Below are positions 26,038 through 35,127 of a DNA stretch of 64,000 bases, one piece after another. The stretch comes from Zhongshania aliphaticivorans. GTDB taxonomy: Bacteria > Pseudomonadota > Gammaproteobacteria > Pseudomonadales > Spongiibacteraceae. Under the pieces are notes generated by a model that was not told where the DNA came from, ran no database searches, and worked only from the letters and a program-made list of their open reading frames with translations. The stretch is from contig NZ_CP014544.1 of assembly GCF_001586255.1 (NCBI RefSeq), positions 3,194,501 through 3,258,500 on the forward strand, read 5' to 3'. The translations under genes were made by a program, and so were the position numbers. The first letter of the stretch is position 1; each line of letters starts with the position of its first letter.

Positions 26038-26586
26038 TTACAATTCTTGTCGTTTATACGTGGTAGCGAGAACCACCATACTGCGATCACTATACCCATA
26101 ACCACGGGCAATGATTCGATAAAAACCATCGCGAGAAACCGGGCGATCGGAATCCAGCACATCATTTTTATTACCGGCTCGGTTCAATTGCTGAATAATA
26201 TATTCCGGCTGCTTAGCGGCATCAGGTATTTTATTTTGCAGGCTTAACCAGCCCTTAGAATCATAATCTGACCATGCTGGATATTTGCAGGCTTCGCGAG
26301 TATCCGCGGGATCTGGACAAGATTGATAAAAGCCGTCTGTACCGTCAAAACCTGGCAGCACGCCACTGCGCAGCACCCCTTCGGCAGTGCGCAAAGCGGC
26401 TTCGGCAGACTGAAAGGCAATGGTATTTTCCTTCATATTACCCGCCATACGCTCCTGCAAGGTTGCAGTTTGCATAGAGGCGATGCTGATAATGGTCAAA
26501 ATCAGCATAAATACCAAGCTCACAATCAAGGCCGCGCCGCGCTGCGAGCGGTATGGTCGCCAAGTACGTCGAGCTAGGCCATTCAT
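26038..26586 (-). CDS. pilX: Minor pilin PilX (operon B)
   Basis: 182 residues. Leader S-Q-R-G is followed by AALIVSLVFMLILTII, then the PilX-type stretch QTATLQERMAGNMKEN (about 42-57). Glu5 of the mature protein is absent, as usual for PilX. The ATG overlaps the pilW-B stop (ATGA), and pilY1-B starts 58 bases downstream of its stop. Confidence 0.9.
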   Translation of the reverse strand: MNGLARRTWRPYRSQRGAALIVSLVFMLILTIISIASMQTATLQERMAGNMKENTIAFQSAEAALRTAEGVLRSGVLPGFDGTDGFYQSCPDPADTREACKYPAWSDYDSKGWLSLQNKIPDAAKQPEYIIQQLNRAGNKNDVLDSDRPVSRDGFYRIIARGYGYSDRSMVVLATTYKRQEL

Positions 26587-27623
26587 TGCAACCGATTCCT
26601 GATAGTAAATACATTGGTAAATACCTGACGCAGACGGCCATCGTTATTGGCGACCAAATCGCCAGAGGCATCGCTGAGTTGCTGCGCATCAGCTGCGCCC
26701 GTTCTACCCACCACATTGTCTTGCGAGCCATACATAATTAGCTCAATGCGCACGCTCAATACCGTTGCCCAATCGGCTACCTCTGCTGCAGTCTGATATA
26801 CATCGACCGCGCGATCAGCATTGGTGTCTACACCATAACTCAGCTGCATATTTTCGATACCTTCCACCAACTCGATCGGGGCGGTCGCCACGCCACCAGA
26901 TGTTAACGTTAATTGCTGGAAATACAGCGCATTAATCGGGTTGCCCGCCGAGCTTTTTCGGCCAGTATCGGCAATAAAAAAGTCTATTACTTGGAAGCCA
27001 AACACTTCGGCTTCGCCCGTGTAAATTTTACTCAGCTTATTATCTGAGTTACTGCCATTGGCATGAGCCAAGGTTGTTTGCCCCTCGCCTTTCTTTTTTG
27101 GCGTATTCGTAATCCGAAACATATCGCCATTTAAGCAGTCGGTGACCATGACAAAATCTTCTTTAACAAACCCAACGGAGTTGTCTTCAATTTTGACGTT
27201 CGCATTATCAGGCGACAAATTGCCAGTGAGCGTAATGAATTCGTCCGAGGCCCGCTTTATTGTCACTCTATCGGTACCTACCACCGCTGACATAGCATCA
27301 CTCGCACCCACATTATCCACGCCAACAAGCGCCGTACCTGGCGAGAAAATAGCAAGACTTGTCGGAAGAGCAATGTTATTGAAGCCTGCGGCGCCAATCG
27401 AGCTGCAGCCCATATAGCCTGCCATCCGAATTTCGCGGGACAAGAAGCGCATAGCAAACCGTGCGTTCTCTTGAATTTGCGCCATTGAATCCAGCATTTT
27501 AGAGCTGGTACTGGTCGCCAAAAATACCTGTATAACCGCCGTGCTGAGCAAAATGCCCAATGTCACTGCAATCATTAATTCAACTAACCCGAAGCCGAGC
27601 TGTTTAACACGCTTTAATCTCAT
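26583..27623 (-). CDS. pilW: Minor pilin PilW (operon B)
   Basis: 346 residues. Leader V-K-Q-L-G precedes FGLVELMIAVTLGILLS, with Glu5 present, and the RFAMRFLSREIRMAGYMGC segment (about 51-69) typical of PilW. GGAG lies eight bases upstream of the ATG, only two bases after the pilV-B stop. It is clearly diverged from PilW-A by eye, so the two operons are not a recent duplication. Confidence 0.9.
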   Translation of the reverse strand: MRLKRVKQLGFGLVELMIAVTLGILLSTAVIQVFLATSTSSKMLDSMAQIQENARFAMRFLSREIRMAGYMGCSSIGAAGFNNIALPTSLAIFSPGTALVGVDNVGASDAMSAVVGTDRVTIKRASDEFITLTGNLSPDNANVKIEDNSVGFVKEDFVMVTDCLNGDMFRITNTPKKKGEGQTTLAHANGSNSDNKLSKIYTGEAEVFGFQVIDFFIADTGRKSSAGNPINALYFQQLTLTSGGVATAPIELVEGIENMQLSYGVDTNADRAVDVYQTAAEVADWATVLSVRIELIMYGSQDNVVGRTGAADAQQLSDASGDLVANNDGRLRQVFTNVFTIRNRLQ

Positions 27624-27625
27624 GC

Positions 27626-28066
27626 TCAGAACTCCGTCACAAATACAAAGCTCTGAATATTACCGCCACCGGCTAATCGTGATTTACTCAAACGTCCTTC
27701 ATCCCATTGCACAGTGACTGTAATGACATTGCCATCGCGACTTATTGCACCATCACCTTCCGGCAAACGCAGAGCTAACTCAGCCAACCATTCTTGCAAG
27801 TCTATGTCGACAATGGTGTCGCCCTCTGGCGCATCATCGTCAACGGCTAAGTCATAGCGCCCTGCCAGCGCAAGCGTTCTATTTGCTCGCATTCGATCTG
27901 TTATGTCGTTAGACAGGAATACTGCGGCAGACCGGATATTGGCCACTTGATTAAACTTGACCGAATTTAATTGCAATGCAGAGGCCCCTAGCACCCCTGT
28001 TGCCGTAATAAGCACTGCAATTAACACCTCAATTAAGGAAACGCCGCGCTGCGTATAACGACTCAT
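27626..28066 (-). CDS. pilV: Minor pilin PilV (operon B)
   Basis: 146 residues. Leader T-Q-R-G precedes VSLIEVLIAVLITATGVLG, followed by a PilV-like segment with DRMRANR. The ATG overlaps the fimU-B stop (ATGA); an in-frame TTG two codons upstream is a weaker candidate. It is shorter than PilV-A (191 residues) and lacks its cysteine-rich C-terminus. Confidence 0.88.
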   Translation of the reverse strand: MSRYTQRGVSLIEVLIAVLITATGVLGASALQLNSVKFNQVANIRSAAVFLSNDITDRMRANRTLALAGRYDLAVDDDAPEGDTIVDIDLQEWLAELALRLPEGDGAISRDGNVITVTVQWDEGRLSKSRLAGGGNIQSFVFVTEF

Positions 28067-28575
28067 GGGCAAACCCGATCCGTAATCGTGACCTGACCAC
28101 TCGCGGTGATATTGATATCGCGATCATGACTGCATTTTTCCGGCTCACTGCGATAGCTTAATACCACCGCTTTTGAATCCTGGATAAAGCCTTGATTATC
28201 AAAGGTCACACTGTTCACCGTGGAAGTCCCAATTTTAGCCGTGATTTTGGCGCTGGTTTTTATTGGCGGCGTTTCCTTGAACGCCTCACCGGCGTCAAAG
28301 CTGCCGTTGTCATTCAGGTCAACCCAGGTTTGCCAACCTTTAGCCCAGTCACCACCGTTAGCGGTTAAAATAACCGGGCGTGCCCTAACTACCGCTTCAG
28401 AACGCGCCGCCACAAGTGCCTTTAACATCGACTGGACATCCGCTCGCTCGCGAGAGTTACTAATAAAGGTGCTAAAATTGGGAATGGCCACCGTCGCGAG
28501 CACAGCAACCACCGCAACAGTCACCATTAGCTCGATAAGGGTATAGCCTGCCACCAATGCATTCCGACGCAACAT
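28063..28575 (-). CDS. fimU: GspH/FimU-type minor pilin (operon B)
   Basis: 170 residues from the chosen ATG. Leader A-L-V-A-G precedes YTLIELMVTVAVVAVLATVA, and the GspH domain signature MLKALVAARSEAVVRARPV follows. The last two residues before the stop are Cys-Pro, with another Cys near 149. AAGGGA lies about six bases upstream of the chosen ATG; another ATG ten codons earlier (28605) is possible but has no good ribosome site. First gene of operon B, matching the Pseudomonas fimU-pilVWXY1-pilE order. Confidence 0.88.
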   Translation of the reverse strand: MLRRNALVAGYTLIELMVTVAVVAVLATVAIPNFSTFISNSRERADVQSMLKALVAARSEAVVRARPVILTANGGDWAKGWQTWVDLNDNGSFDAGEAFKETPPIKTSAKITAKIGTSTVNSVTFDNQGFIQDSKAVVLSYRSEPEKCSHDRDINITASGQVTITDRVCP

Positions 28576-28744
28576 CCCAGATCCCTTGATATCCTTGACT
28601 TTCATTTAATCTTACGTAAAGTTATTTGCTACGGGCTTGACTCCAAATAGGATCAAGAATGAACAATATCCCGTGAAATATAGTTCCTAATATACTTTCT
28701 CGCCAATAACATGCAGTTTAAGCCAGTATGGAAAGGAGTCCATA

Positions 28745-29251
28745 ATGGAAAACCGAGGGGTCACCCTGATCGAACTGATTAGCACCTTGGCAATCAGTGC
28801 TATTTTAGGCCTAATTGCGGTTCCGGCCATGAGTCATTTTATTCAACAGCAGCAGCTGCGGAGCGCCGCCTACAATCTTTATCATTTATTGACAAACGCC
28901 CGCGCCACGGCCATTTCACAGCAGCAGCGGGTCAGTGTTTGGAATCAAAATGGTGACTGGCGCAGCGGCGTCGAACTGTTTGTCGACAGCAACGACAACG
29001 GTCAACGAGAGAATACTGAGACTAGCCTGTATACCGCAACAGACCACGAAAATATTTATATTAGTGGCAACCGCTGGGTAGCTAACTACGTTTCTTACCT
29101 GCCCAATGGCCGCGCAGCCACTGCCAGTGGCGCGTTCCAAGCTGGCACCATAAGTCTGTGCAAGTCTGGTTTAAATGACAAATATCAGCTGGTTATCAGC
29201 ATTGGTGGGCGGCTGCGACTGCAAAAATCCCCAAGTAACAGCTGCCCATAG
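28745..29251 (+). CDS. fimT: GspH/FimT-type minor pilin, divergent
   Basis: 168 residues. The very short leader M-E-N-R-G precedes VTLIELISTLAISAILGLIA, and the FimT/GspH signature is at about 40-60 (LLTNARATAISQQQRVSVW). Cys at about 140 and 167 may pair. AAGGAG lies seven bases upstream of the ATG. It is transcribed away from operon B across a 139-base spacer and convergent with ispH. A separate fimT next to fimU is also found in Pseudomonas; its role there is not essential. Confidence 0.85.
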   Translation: MENRGVTLIELISTLAISAILGLIAVPAMSHFIQQQQLRSAAYNLYHLLTNARATAISQQQRVSVWNQNGDWRSGVELFVDSNDNGQRENTETSLYTATDHENIYISGNRWVANYVSYLPNGRAATASGAFQAGTISLCKSGLNDKYQLVISIGGRLRLQKSPSNSCP

Positions 29252-29267
29252 GTAGCCATCGCATATT

Positions 29268-30215
29268 TTACGAGATATCGATTAAACGCAATTCTTTAGG
29301 CAGTGAAAACGTGATATTTTCAGGGCGACCCGCTAGCTCTACGGGGGCTTGCGCGCCGAGTTCACAAAGCCGCTGCACTACCGCATGGACCAGCACTTCC
29401 GGTGCAGACGCCCCAGCGGTAATGCCAATACGGGGATTATCAGCCAGCCACTCACTGCGAATATCGGTCTCACTGTCGATCAAATAGGCCTTGCAGCCTA
29501 TGCGCTCAGCCAGTTCGCGAAGCCGGTTGGAATTAGAGCTATTTGGCGAGCCCACCACCAAGACCAAATCAACCTGCTCGGCCAAGGTTTTGACAGCGTC
29601 TTGGCGATTTTGGGTGGCGTAGCAAATATCGTCTTTACGCGGGCCTTCAATATTAGGGAATTTACTGCGCAGCGCGTCGATCACCGCAGCCGTATCGTCC
29701 ATCGACAGGGTAGTCTGAGTAACAAAAGACAGGCGGTCAGGGTTTTGCACCTCTAGCGCCAAAGCCTGCTCAACGTCCTCAACCAAGTAGATATCACCAC
29801 CTTGAGCGCCGCTGTACTGGCCCATGGTGCCCTCTACTTCGGGGTGACCTTTGTGGCCGATCAACACGCACTCGCGGCCCTCGCCACTAAAATGGACCAC
29901 CTCCATATGAACCTTGGTTACTAAGGGGCAGGTGGCATCAAATACTTTTAAACCACGCGTTTGCGCTTCTTTGCGCACCGCTTGCGAAACGCCGTGAGCA
30001 CTGAAGATCACGATTTTATCGTCGGGTACTTCAATAAGCTCGTCGACAAATACCGCTCCGCGTTGGCGAAGATTTTCAACCACAAACTTATTATGAACAA
30101 CCTCGTGGCGAACATAGATTGGCGCGCCAAAGACGTCTAAGGCCCGATTCACAATTTCGATGGCGCGATCTACCCCGGCGCAAAACCCCCGGGGGTTAGC
30201 CATCATAATCGGCAT
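29268..30215 (-). CDS. ispH: 4-hydroxy-3-methylbut-2-enyl diphosphate reductase
   Basis: 315 residues. Last enzyme of the MEP isoprenoid pathway, making IPP and DMAPP from HMBPP with a [4Fe-4S] cluster. The three cluster cysteines are visible: Cys12 ([12 protein letters not shown]), Cys96 (FDATCPLV) and Cys198 ([11 protein letters not shown]). I chose the ATG giving [10 protein letters not shown] because it aligns with the family start (MQI-LANPRG); the frame is open 13 codons upstream from a TTG, with GTG codons between. It follows fkpB by 45 bases, as in Pseudomonas. Confidence 0.95.
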   Translation of the reverse strand: MPIMMANPRGFCAGVDRAIEIVNRALDVFGAPIYVRHEVVHNKFVVENLRQRGAVFVDELIEVPDDKIVIFSAHGVSQAVRKEAQTRGLKVFDATCPLVTKVHMEVVHFSGEGRECVLIGHKGHPEVEGTMGQYSGAQGGDIYLVEDVEQALALEVQNPDRLSFVTQTTLSMDDTAAVIDALRSKFPNIEGPRKDDICYATQNRQDAVKTLAEQVDLVLVVGSPNSSNSNRLRELAERIGCKAYLIDSETDIRSEWLADNPRIGITAGASAPEVLVHAVVQRLCELGAQAPVELAGRPENITFSLPKELRLIDIS

Positions 30216-30260
30216 TTTATTGCTTGTGCCTACCACTACATTCACCTTATTCAATTACAC

Positions 30261-30719
30261 TTAATTGGCCGGAGCCTGAGCCTGCGCGCTTACCTTCAGA
30301 ATTTCAACTCGAAAGGCGAGGCTACGACCAGCCAAGGGATGATTGAAATCAACCATAACCGATTCATCGCTCACTTCACTGACCACGCCGGGCAATTCCG
30401 CCCGCGCTGCATCGGCAAAGGAAATCACCACCCCCTCCTCAAGCACCATGTCGACCGCAAACTGACTGCGGGGAAAGCGCTGAATATTAGCCGGATTGCG
30501 CTGACCAAAGGCATCTTCTGGCGCCAGGGTAAAGGTTTCGCTCGCACCCGCACTCAAGCCAAGCAACTTGGCCTCAACACCGGGGAGCAAGCTGCCGTCG
30601 CCATAGTTAAACGTAGCGGGCTTACCGCCAAAGGTAGAATCGACTTCATCGCCATCAATAATACCTAAAGCGAAGTGCAGAGTAATTTCAGTGCCAGGAG
30701 CAATTTGCATATCAGTCAT
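30261..30719 (-). CDS. fkpB: FKBP-type peptidyl-prolyl isomerase (FkpB/SlpA)
   Basis: 152 residues of the SlyD/SlpA type: an FKBP fold (residues 1-70 and 130-end) carrying an inserted chaperone flap. Visible family marks are the GTEITLHFAL strand, LLPGVEAKLLGLSAGA and the EDAFGQRNP segment near 88-96. It lacks the histidine-rich tail of SlyD, which favours FkpB. Located between lspA and ispH, the usual lspA-fkpB-ispH order. Confidence 0.92.
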   Translation of the reverse strand: MTDMQIAPGTEITLHFALGIIDGDEVDSTFGGKPATFNYGDGSLLPGVEAKLLGLSAGASETFTLAPEDAFGQRNPANIQRFPRSQFAVDMVLEEGVVISFADAARAELPGVVSEVSDESVMVDFNHPLAGRSLAFRVEILKVSAQAQAPAN

Positions 30720-30740
30720 TCAATAGAATCCACACATCCC

Positions 30741-31262
30741 TCAGGATGATTTTTCAGTTTCGGGATTTAAAAACATATCGAGCAGCAACAGCACTGCGCC
30801 AACACTAATGCCCGCATCGGCAATATTAAAGGTGGGGAAATAGTGGTGATCCCAATGTACCGAAATAAAATCGATAACATAGCCAAACCACACACGATCC
30901 CACAAATTACCCAATGCGCCGCCTAATACCAGCGCCAGCGCCAGCGACAATAGCCATTGTTCACGCTTGAGGCGCTGCAGCCAGACCGCAATATAAATAC
31001 TTACCGCCAGCGCTATGACCGAAAAAAACCAGCGCTGCCAACCACCTGCATCGCTCAAAAAGCTAAATGCCGCGCCACGGTTATAGTGCAAAGTGATATC
31101 TAAAACCGGCAATACCGGGTGGGGTTCGGCGTAGCCCAGCGTATTGTTGGCAAGGTACTTCGTGATCTGATCCACGACAATAACCGCGACCACCACCAAC
31201 AGCCAAAACACCCTGCTGCGCCGTTCAGCGGCCTGTTCGAAACTCACCCCCGACTCAAGCAT
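30741..31262 (-). CDS. lspA: Lipoprotein signal peptidase
   Basis: 173 residues with four membrane helices. The catalytic aspartates are Asp131 ([11 protein letters not shown]) and Asp149 (FNIADAGIS). LspA removes the signal peptide from diacylglyceryl-modified prolipoproteins, so it would process BamD and the other lipoproteins in this window. The ATG chosen overlaps the end of ileS by eight bases (ATGCTTGA), the common ileS-lspA coupling; the frame stays open a further 12 codons. Confidence 0.94.
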   Translation of the reverse strand: MLESGVSFEQAAERRSRVFWLLVVVAVIVVDQITKYLANNTLGYAEPHPVLPVLDITLHYNRGAAFSFLSDAGGWQRWFFSVIALAVSIYIAVWLQRLKREQWLLSLALALVLGGALGNLWDRVWFGYVIDFISVHWDHHYFPTFNIADAGISVGAVLLLLDMFLNPETEKSS

Positions 31263-34077
31263 AAAACCGCACTTCGCCATTGCCGTCGACGTTATCAATA
31301 CAGCGGAAGCACAATTCAGGATGCTCTAAAGATTGACCGACTTCTTCACGATGATGCCAACAACGACTGCATTTCTCGCCGTCACTGGCGGCGACGCGCA
31401 CCTGCAAACCGTCAACATCGGTAGCCACTGCCTCATTGGCGGCGGACAGCGGCGCTAAACGTGCAGCAGAACTAATTAAGACGAAGCGCAACTCATCGCC
31501 CAATTTAACCAAGCTGTTCATCAGGCTCTCATCGCAGAATAAAGTCACCTCGGTGGCCAGACTGCCGCCAACCAAGCCTTCTTTTTTGGCGCCTTCCAAT
31601 ACTTTATTAACCGCTGACTTAACCGACTGCACCGTTTCCCAAAAATCGCTGTCCATTTCTGCATCAGCATCCATACGGCTCAAACCCTGATACCACTCCG
31701 CAGCAAATACGGTGCCGCTGCGCTGTCCTGGTAGGTGTTCCCACAGTTCGTCGGCAGTAAAACTCAGTATTGGCGCAATCCAGCGGGTCAGCGCCTCAGC
31801 AATATGGTACATCGCCGTTTGCGCCGACCGCCGGGCTAAGCTATTCGCCTTGGTGGTGTACTGACGATCTTTAATAATATCCAGATAAAAGCCGCCCAGC
31901 TCCAACACGCAGAAATTATGTAACTTCTGATAGATCAAATGGAATTGATACGCCTCGTATGCGGCGACGATTTCATCTTGCAACTCGGCGGCGCGGTGCA
32001 TGATCCAACGATCCATGGCCAGCATTTCGCCAAGTTCAACGGCATGCTCCTTCGGTTCGAAACCTGCCATATTGGCAAGCAAGAAACGCGCGGTGTTGCG
32101 GATGCGACGATAGGAGTCAGCGGTCCGCTTAAAGATTTCGTCAGAAACCGTCATCTCATTGCGGTAATCGGTTGCCGCCACCCACAGGCGTAAAATATCG
32201 GCGCCCAAGGTGTTCATGACTTTTTGCGGCGCAACCACATTGCCGACGGACTTCGACATTTTACGGCCCTGGGCGTCCACGGCAAAACCGTGAGTAAGTA
32301 CGCTCTTGTAGGGTGCGCAGCCATTGGTCGCCACCGAGGTCAGCATAGACGACTGGAACCAGCCGCGATGCTGATCCGAGCCTTCTAAGTACAGATCAGC
32401 AGGGAACTGCAAATTATCGCGCTGCGCTAAGACCGCGTAATGAGTAACGCCAGAGTCGAACCACACATCGAGGGTATCGCTCACTTTAACGTAGTCGCTG
32501 GCGTCGTCACCCAATAGCTCGCTGACCTCAAGGTCGAACCACGCTTGAATGCCAGCTCCCTCAACCCGCTTAGCAATTTCTTCGATCAGCGCTGGCGTAT
32601 TGGGATGCAGTTCGGCAGTGTCTTTGTGAACTAACAGGGCAATTGGCGCGCCCCAAGTACGCTGACGCGATACACACCAATCGGGGCGCTCTTGCATCAT
32701 CGACTCAATACGCGCACGGCCCCAGCCGGGCATCCAGTTAACGGCATCCACTTCCTTCATCGCGGTATCCAGCAGTCCGTTTTGCGTCATGCTGACAAAC
32801 CACTGAGGTGTGGCGCGGAAAATAATCGGGCTTTTATGGCGCCAGCAATGGGGGTAGCTGTGCTCCAAAGGCTTATGCAGCAGTAAACGGCCGCGCTCAG
32901 ATAAAGCCTCAATCACATTGTCATTGGCCTTAAACACATGCTGACCGGCAAATAACTCGGTGTCTGGCAAGAAGGTGCCGTTGGCGGCAACGGGGTTATA
33001 CACTTCTAGGCCGTAAGCCTTCCCCACCACAAAGTCGTCTTGACCATGAGCTGGCGCGGTATGGACGGCACCGGTGCCGGCATCGGTCGTCACGTGGTCA
33101 CCGAGAATCACCGGCACCTGGCGGCTGTAAAGCGGGTGATGCAGCAGCAGATTTTCTAGCGCGGCGCCCTTGCAGCGCCCAACAATCGTAAAGTCTTCAA
33201 CACCATAGCGCGCCATAGCAGACTCGTGCAGCGCATCGGCAAGGAGCACGACAATAGTCTCGCCACTGTTGCGGGTGTATGACACCCACACATAATCCAG
33301 CTCGGGGTGCAGGCTCACCGCCATATTGGCGGGAATAGTCCACGGCGTGGTGGTCCAAATGACCAAATTTAACTCGCCTGCTGTGTCCGCAGGCAAGCCG
33401 CCCGCCGCGAGCATCGCAGCGCGATCTACCGCGGCAAAAGCGACGTCAATCGCTGGTGAGGTTTTGTCTTTGTATTCCACTTCGGCTTCGGCCAGGGCCG
33501 AACCGCAATCCATACACCAGTGCACTGGCTTAAAGCCCTTGTGCAAGTGGCCATTGTCGACAATTTTGCCCAGGGCGCGAATGATATTGGCTTCAAAGCC
33601 AAAATCCATAGTGAGGTAGGGCTTTTCCCAGTCACCAAAAACACCCAAGCGTTTAAAGTCTTCGCGCTGACCATTCACCTGCTTATAGGCGTATTCTCGG
33701 CATTTTTCTCGGAACGTGGCGGCGTCAACTTTTTGGCCAGCCTTGCCTACTTTTTTCTCTACATTGAGTTCAATTGGCAGGCCGTGACAATCCCAACCGG
33801 GTACATAGGGCGCGTCGAAACCGCTGAGGGTTTTCGATTTAACGATAATATCTTTAAGAATTTTATTGACCGCGTGACCAATATGAATATCACCATTGGC
33901 ATACGGCGGGCCGTCGTGAAGTACAAACTTTTGCCGCCCCGCACGGGCGTCGCGAATTTGCTGGTAAACGTCCTCTTCCTGCCAGCGCTTCAGCATACCG
34001 GGTTCACGTTGGGCCAAATTTGCCTTCATGGCAAAGCTGGTCTCGGGCAGGTTCAAGGTGTGCTTGTATTCACTCAT
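31255..34077 (-). CDS. ileS: Isoleucyl-tRNA synthetase
   Basis: 940 residues, class I synthetase. HIGH is at 65-68 (GDIHIGHAV) and the KMSKS loop lies at about 600 ([10 protein letters not shown]). The CP1 editing domain lies between them. The C-terminal zinc-binding cysteines are seen in CSRCWHH and CFRCID. Length is that of the bacterial, mupirocin-sensitive type. It lies 26 bases after ribF and overlaps lspA. Confidence 0.98.
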   Translation of the reverse strand: MSEYKHTLNLPETSFAMKANLAQREPGMLKRWQEEDVYQQIRDARAGRQKFVLHDGPPYANGDIHIGHAVNKILKDIIVKSKTLSGFDAPYVPGWDCHGLPIELNVEKKVGKAGQKVDAATFREKCREYAYKQVNGQREDFKRLGVFGDWEKPYLTMDFGFEANIIRALGKIVDNGHLHKGFKPVHWCMDCGSALAEAEVEYKDKTSPAIDVAFAAVDRAAMLAAGGLPADTAGELNLVIWTTTPWTIPANMAVSLHPELDYVWVSYTRNSGETIVVLLADALHESAMARYGVEDFTIVGRCKGAALENLLLHHPLYSRQVPVILGDHVTTDAGTGAVHTAPAHGQDDFVVGKAYGLEVYNPVAANGTFLPDTELFAGQHVFKANDNVIEALSERGRLLLHKPLEHSYPHCWRHKSPIIFRATPQWFVSMTQNGLLDTAMKEVDAVNWMPGWGRARIESMMQERPDWCVSRQRTWGAPIALLVHKDTAELHPNTPALIEEIAKRVEGAGIQAWFDLEVSELLGDDASDYVKVSDTLDVWFDSGVTHYAVLAQRDNLQFPADLYLEGSDQHRGWFQSSMLTSVATNGCAPYKSVLTHGFAVDAQGRKMSKSVGNVVAPQKVMNTLGADILRLWVAATDYRNEMTVSDEIFKRTADSYRRIRNTARFLLANMAGFEPKEHAVELGEMLAMDRWIMHRAAELQDEIVAAYEAYQFHLIYQKLHNFCVLELGGFYLDIIKDRQYTTKANSLARRSAQTAMYHIAEALTRWIAPILSFTADELWEHLPGQRSGTVFAAEWYQGLSRMDADAEMDSDFWETVQSVKSAVNKVLEGAKKEGLVGGSLATEVTLFCDESLMNSLVKLGDELRFVLISSAARLAPLSAANEAVATDVDGLQVRVAASDGEKCSRCWHHREEVGQSLEHPELCFRCIDNVDGNGEVRFYA

Positions 34078-34103
34078 AGTGGCTTCTTACACATTCCAAA
34101 GGT

Positions 34104-35033
34104 TTAAAGATCAAAAAAGGATCGCGCCTGCTCTACATCGTTGGAAATTTGTGCCTGCAGGGCGTCTAGTCCGTCAAACTTCGCTTCTTCACGCAATTTT
34201 TTGCGAAATACCACGCGAATTTTTCGGCCGTAAATATTCTGGTTAAAGTCCAGTAAATGGACCTCTAAAATAGCTTTTGATAAATCGCCAATCGTGGGTC
34301 GCACGCCAACATTGGCAACGCCGGGGCACATACCCTCTGCTGCGCCATAAACTTCAACGGCAAACACCCCGGAGAGGGGTGAACGCAGTCGGTGCAACTC
34401 CACATTCGCAGTTGGTGTGCCAATAGTGCGCCCTAGCTGCTGACCAACGATCACTCGCCCAGATATGCTGTAGCGCCGCCCCAGCAAACGCTCCGCAAGC
34501 GCAAAGTCTGCGTCGGCCAAGACTTCGCGAATACGCGTGCTGCTCACCCGCTCCCCAGCAAACTGCAAAGTAGAGGTATCGACTACTTCAAAGCCATTAA
34601 CATTGCCGAATTTACGCAATAAGCCAAAATCACCGCTGCGATTGCGGCCAAAACGCAAGTCGTCGCCAACCACAATGTATTTCACACCCAAACCCGCAAC
34701 AAACAAGGTGTGAATAAATTCGCTGGCGGTAAGATCCCGAAAGTCTGGGGTAAAACGAATCCGCAAAACGCGATCAATACCCAGCTCCCGCAGGGCATCA
34801 AATTTCTCGCGAAAACTCATTAAGCGGGCTGGCGCATCATTCGGTGAAAAGAACTCTCTCGGCAGAGGCTCAAACAAAACCACGGTCGACGGCAGCCCCA
34901 TTTCTTTACCCTTGGCAATTAACTGGCGTAACACCGCCTGATGACCTAAATGGACACCATCAAAAGCACCAATCGTGGCTACGCAGCCGCGATGTTCGGG
35001 GCGAAAATGCTTAAATCCGCGGATTAACTCCAT
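34104..35033 (-). CDS. ribF: Bifunctional riboflavin kinase / FAD synthetase
   Basis: 309 residues. The N-terminal FMN adenylyltransferase domain has the nucleotide-binding motif GAFDGVHLGH at 22-31; the C-terminal riboflavin kinase domain includes GRTIGTPTANVEL. It makes FMN and FAD in two steps. I chose the ATG giving MELIRGF, which matches the family start; another ATG three codons upstream is equally possible. murJ-ribF-ileS-lspA order is conserved. Confidence 0.95.
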   Translation of the reverse strand: MELIRGFKHFRPEHRGCVATIGAFDGVHLGHQAVLRQLIAKGKEMGLPSTVVLFEPLPREFFSPNDAPARLMSFREKFDALRELGIDRVLRIRFTPDFRDLTASEFIHTLFVAGLGVKYIVVGDDLRFGRNRSGDFGLLRKFGNVNGFEVVDTSTLQFAGERVSSTRIREVLADADFALAERLLGRRYSISGRVIVGQQLGRTIGTPTANVELHRLRSPLSGVFAVEVYGAAEGMCPGVANVGVRPTIGDLSKAILEVHLLDFNQNIYGRKIRVVFRKKLREEAKFDGLDALQAQISNDVEQARSFFDL

Positions 35034-35127
35034 GCCTACCATCGTTGTAGTTTACAAAGCGGCTGATTATAACTCAGGAAGGGGCTCGACTAAACGCCAG
35101 TGTTGCGCTAATCGCGCTGCAGCACTC

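Noticed and set aside
28660-28744. Possible sigma-54 site (TGGC...TGC) before operon B
   Set aside because: The spacing between GG and GC is eight bases rather than the required ten, so it does not fit an RpoN promoter.
33520-34107. 195-codon open frame antisense to ileS
   Set aside because: Overlaps the conserved HIGH-containing region of ileS; no independent support.
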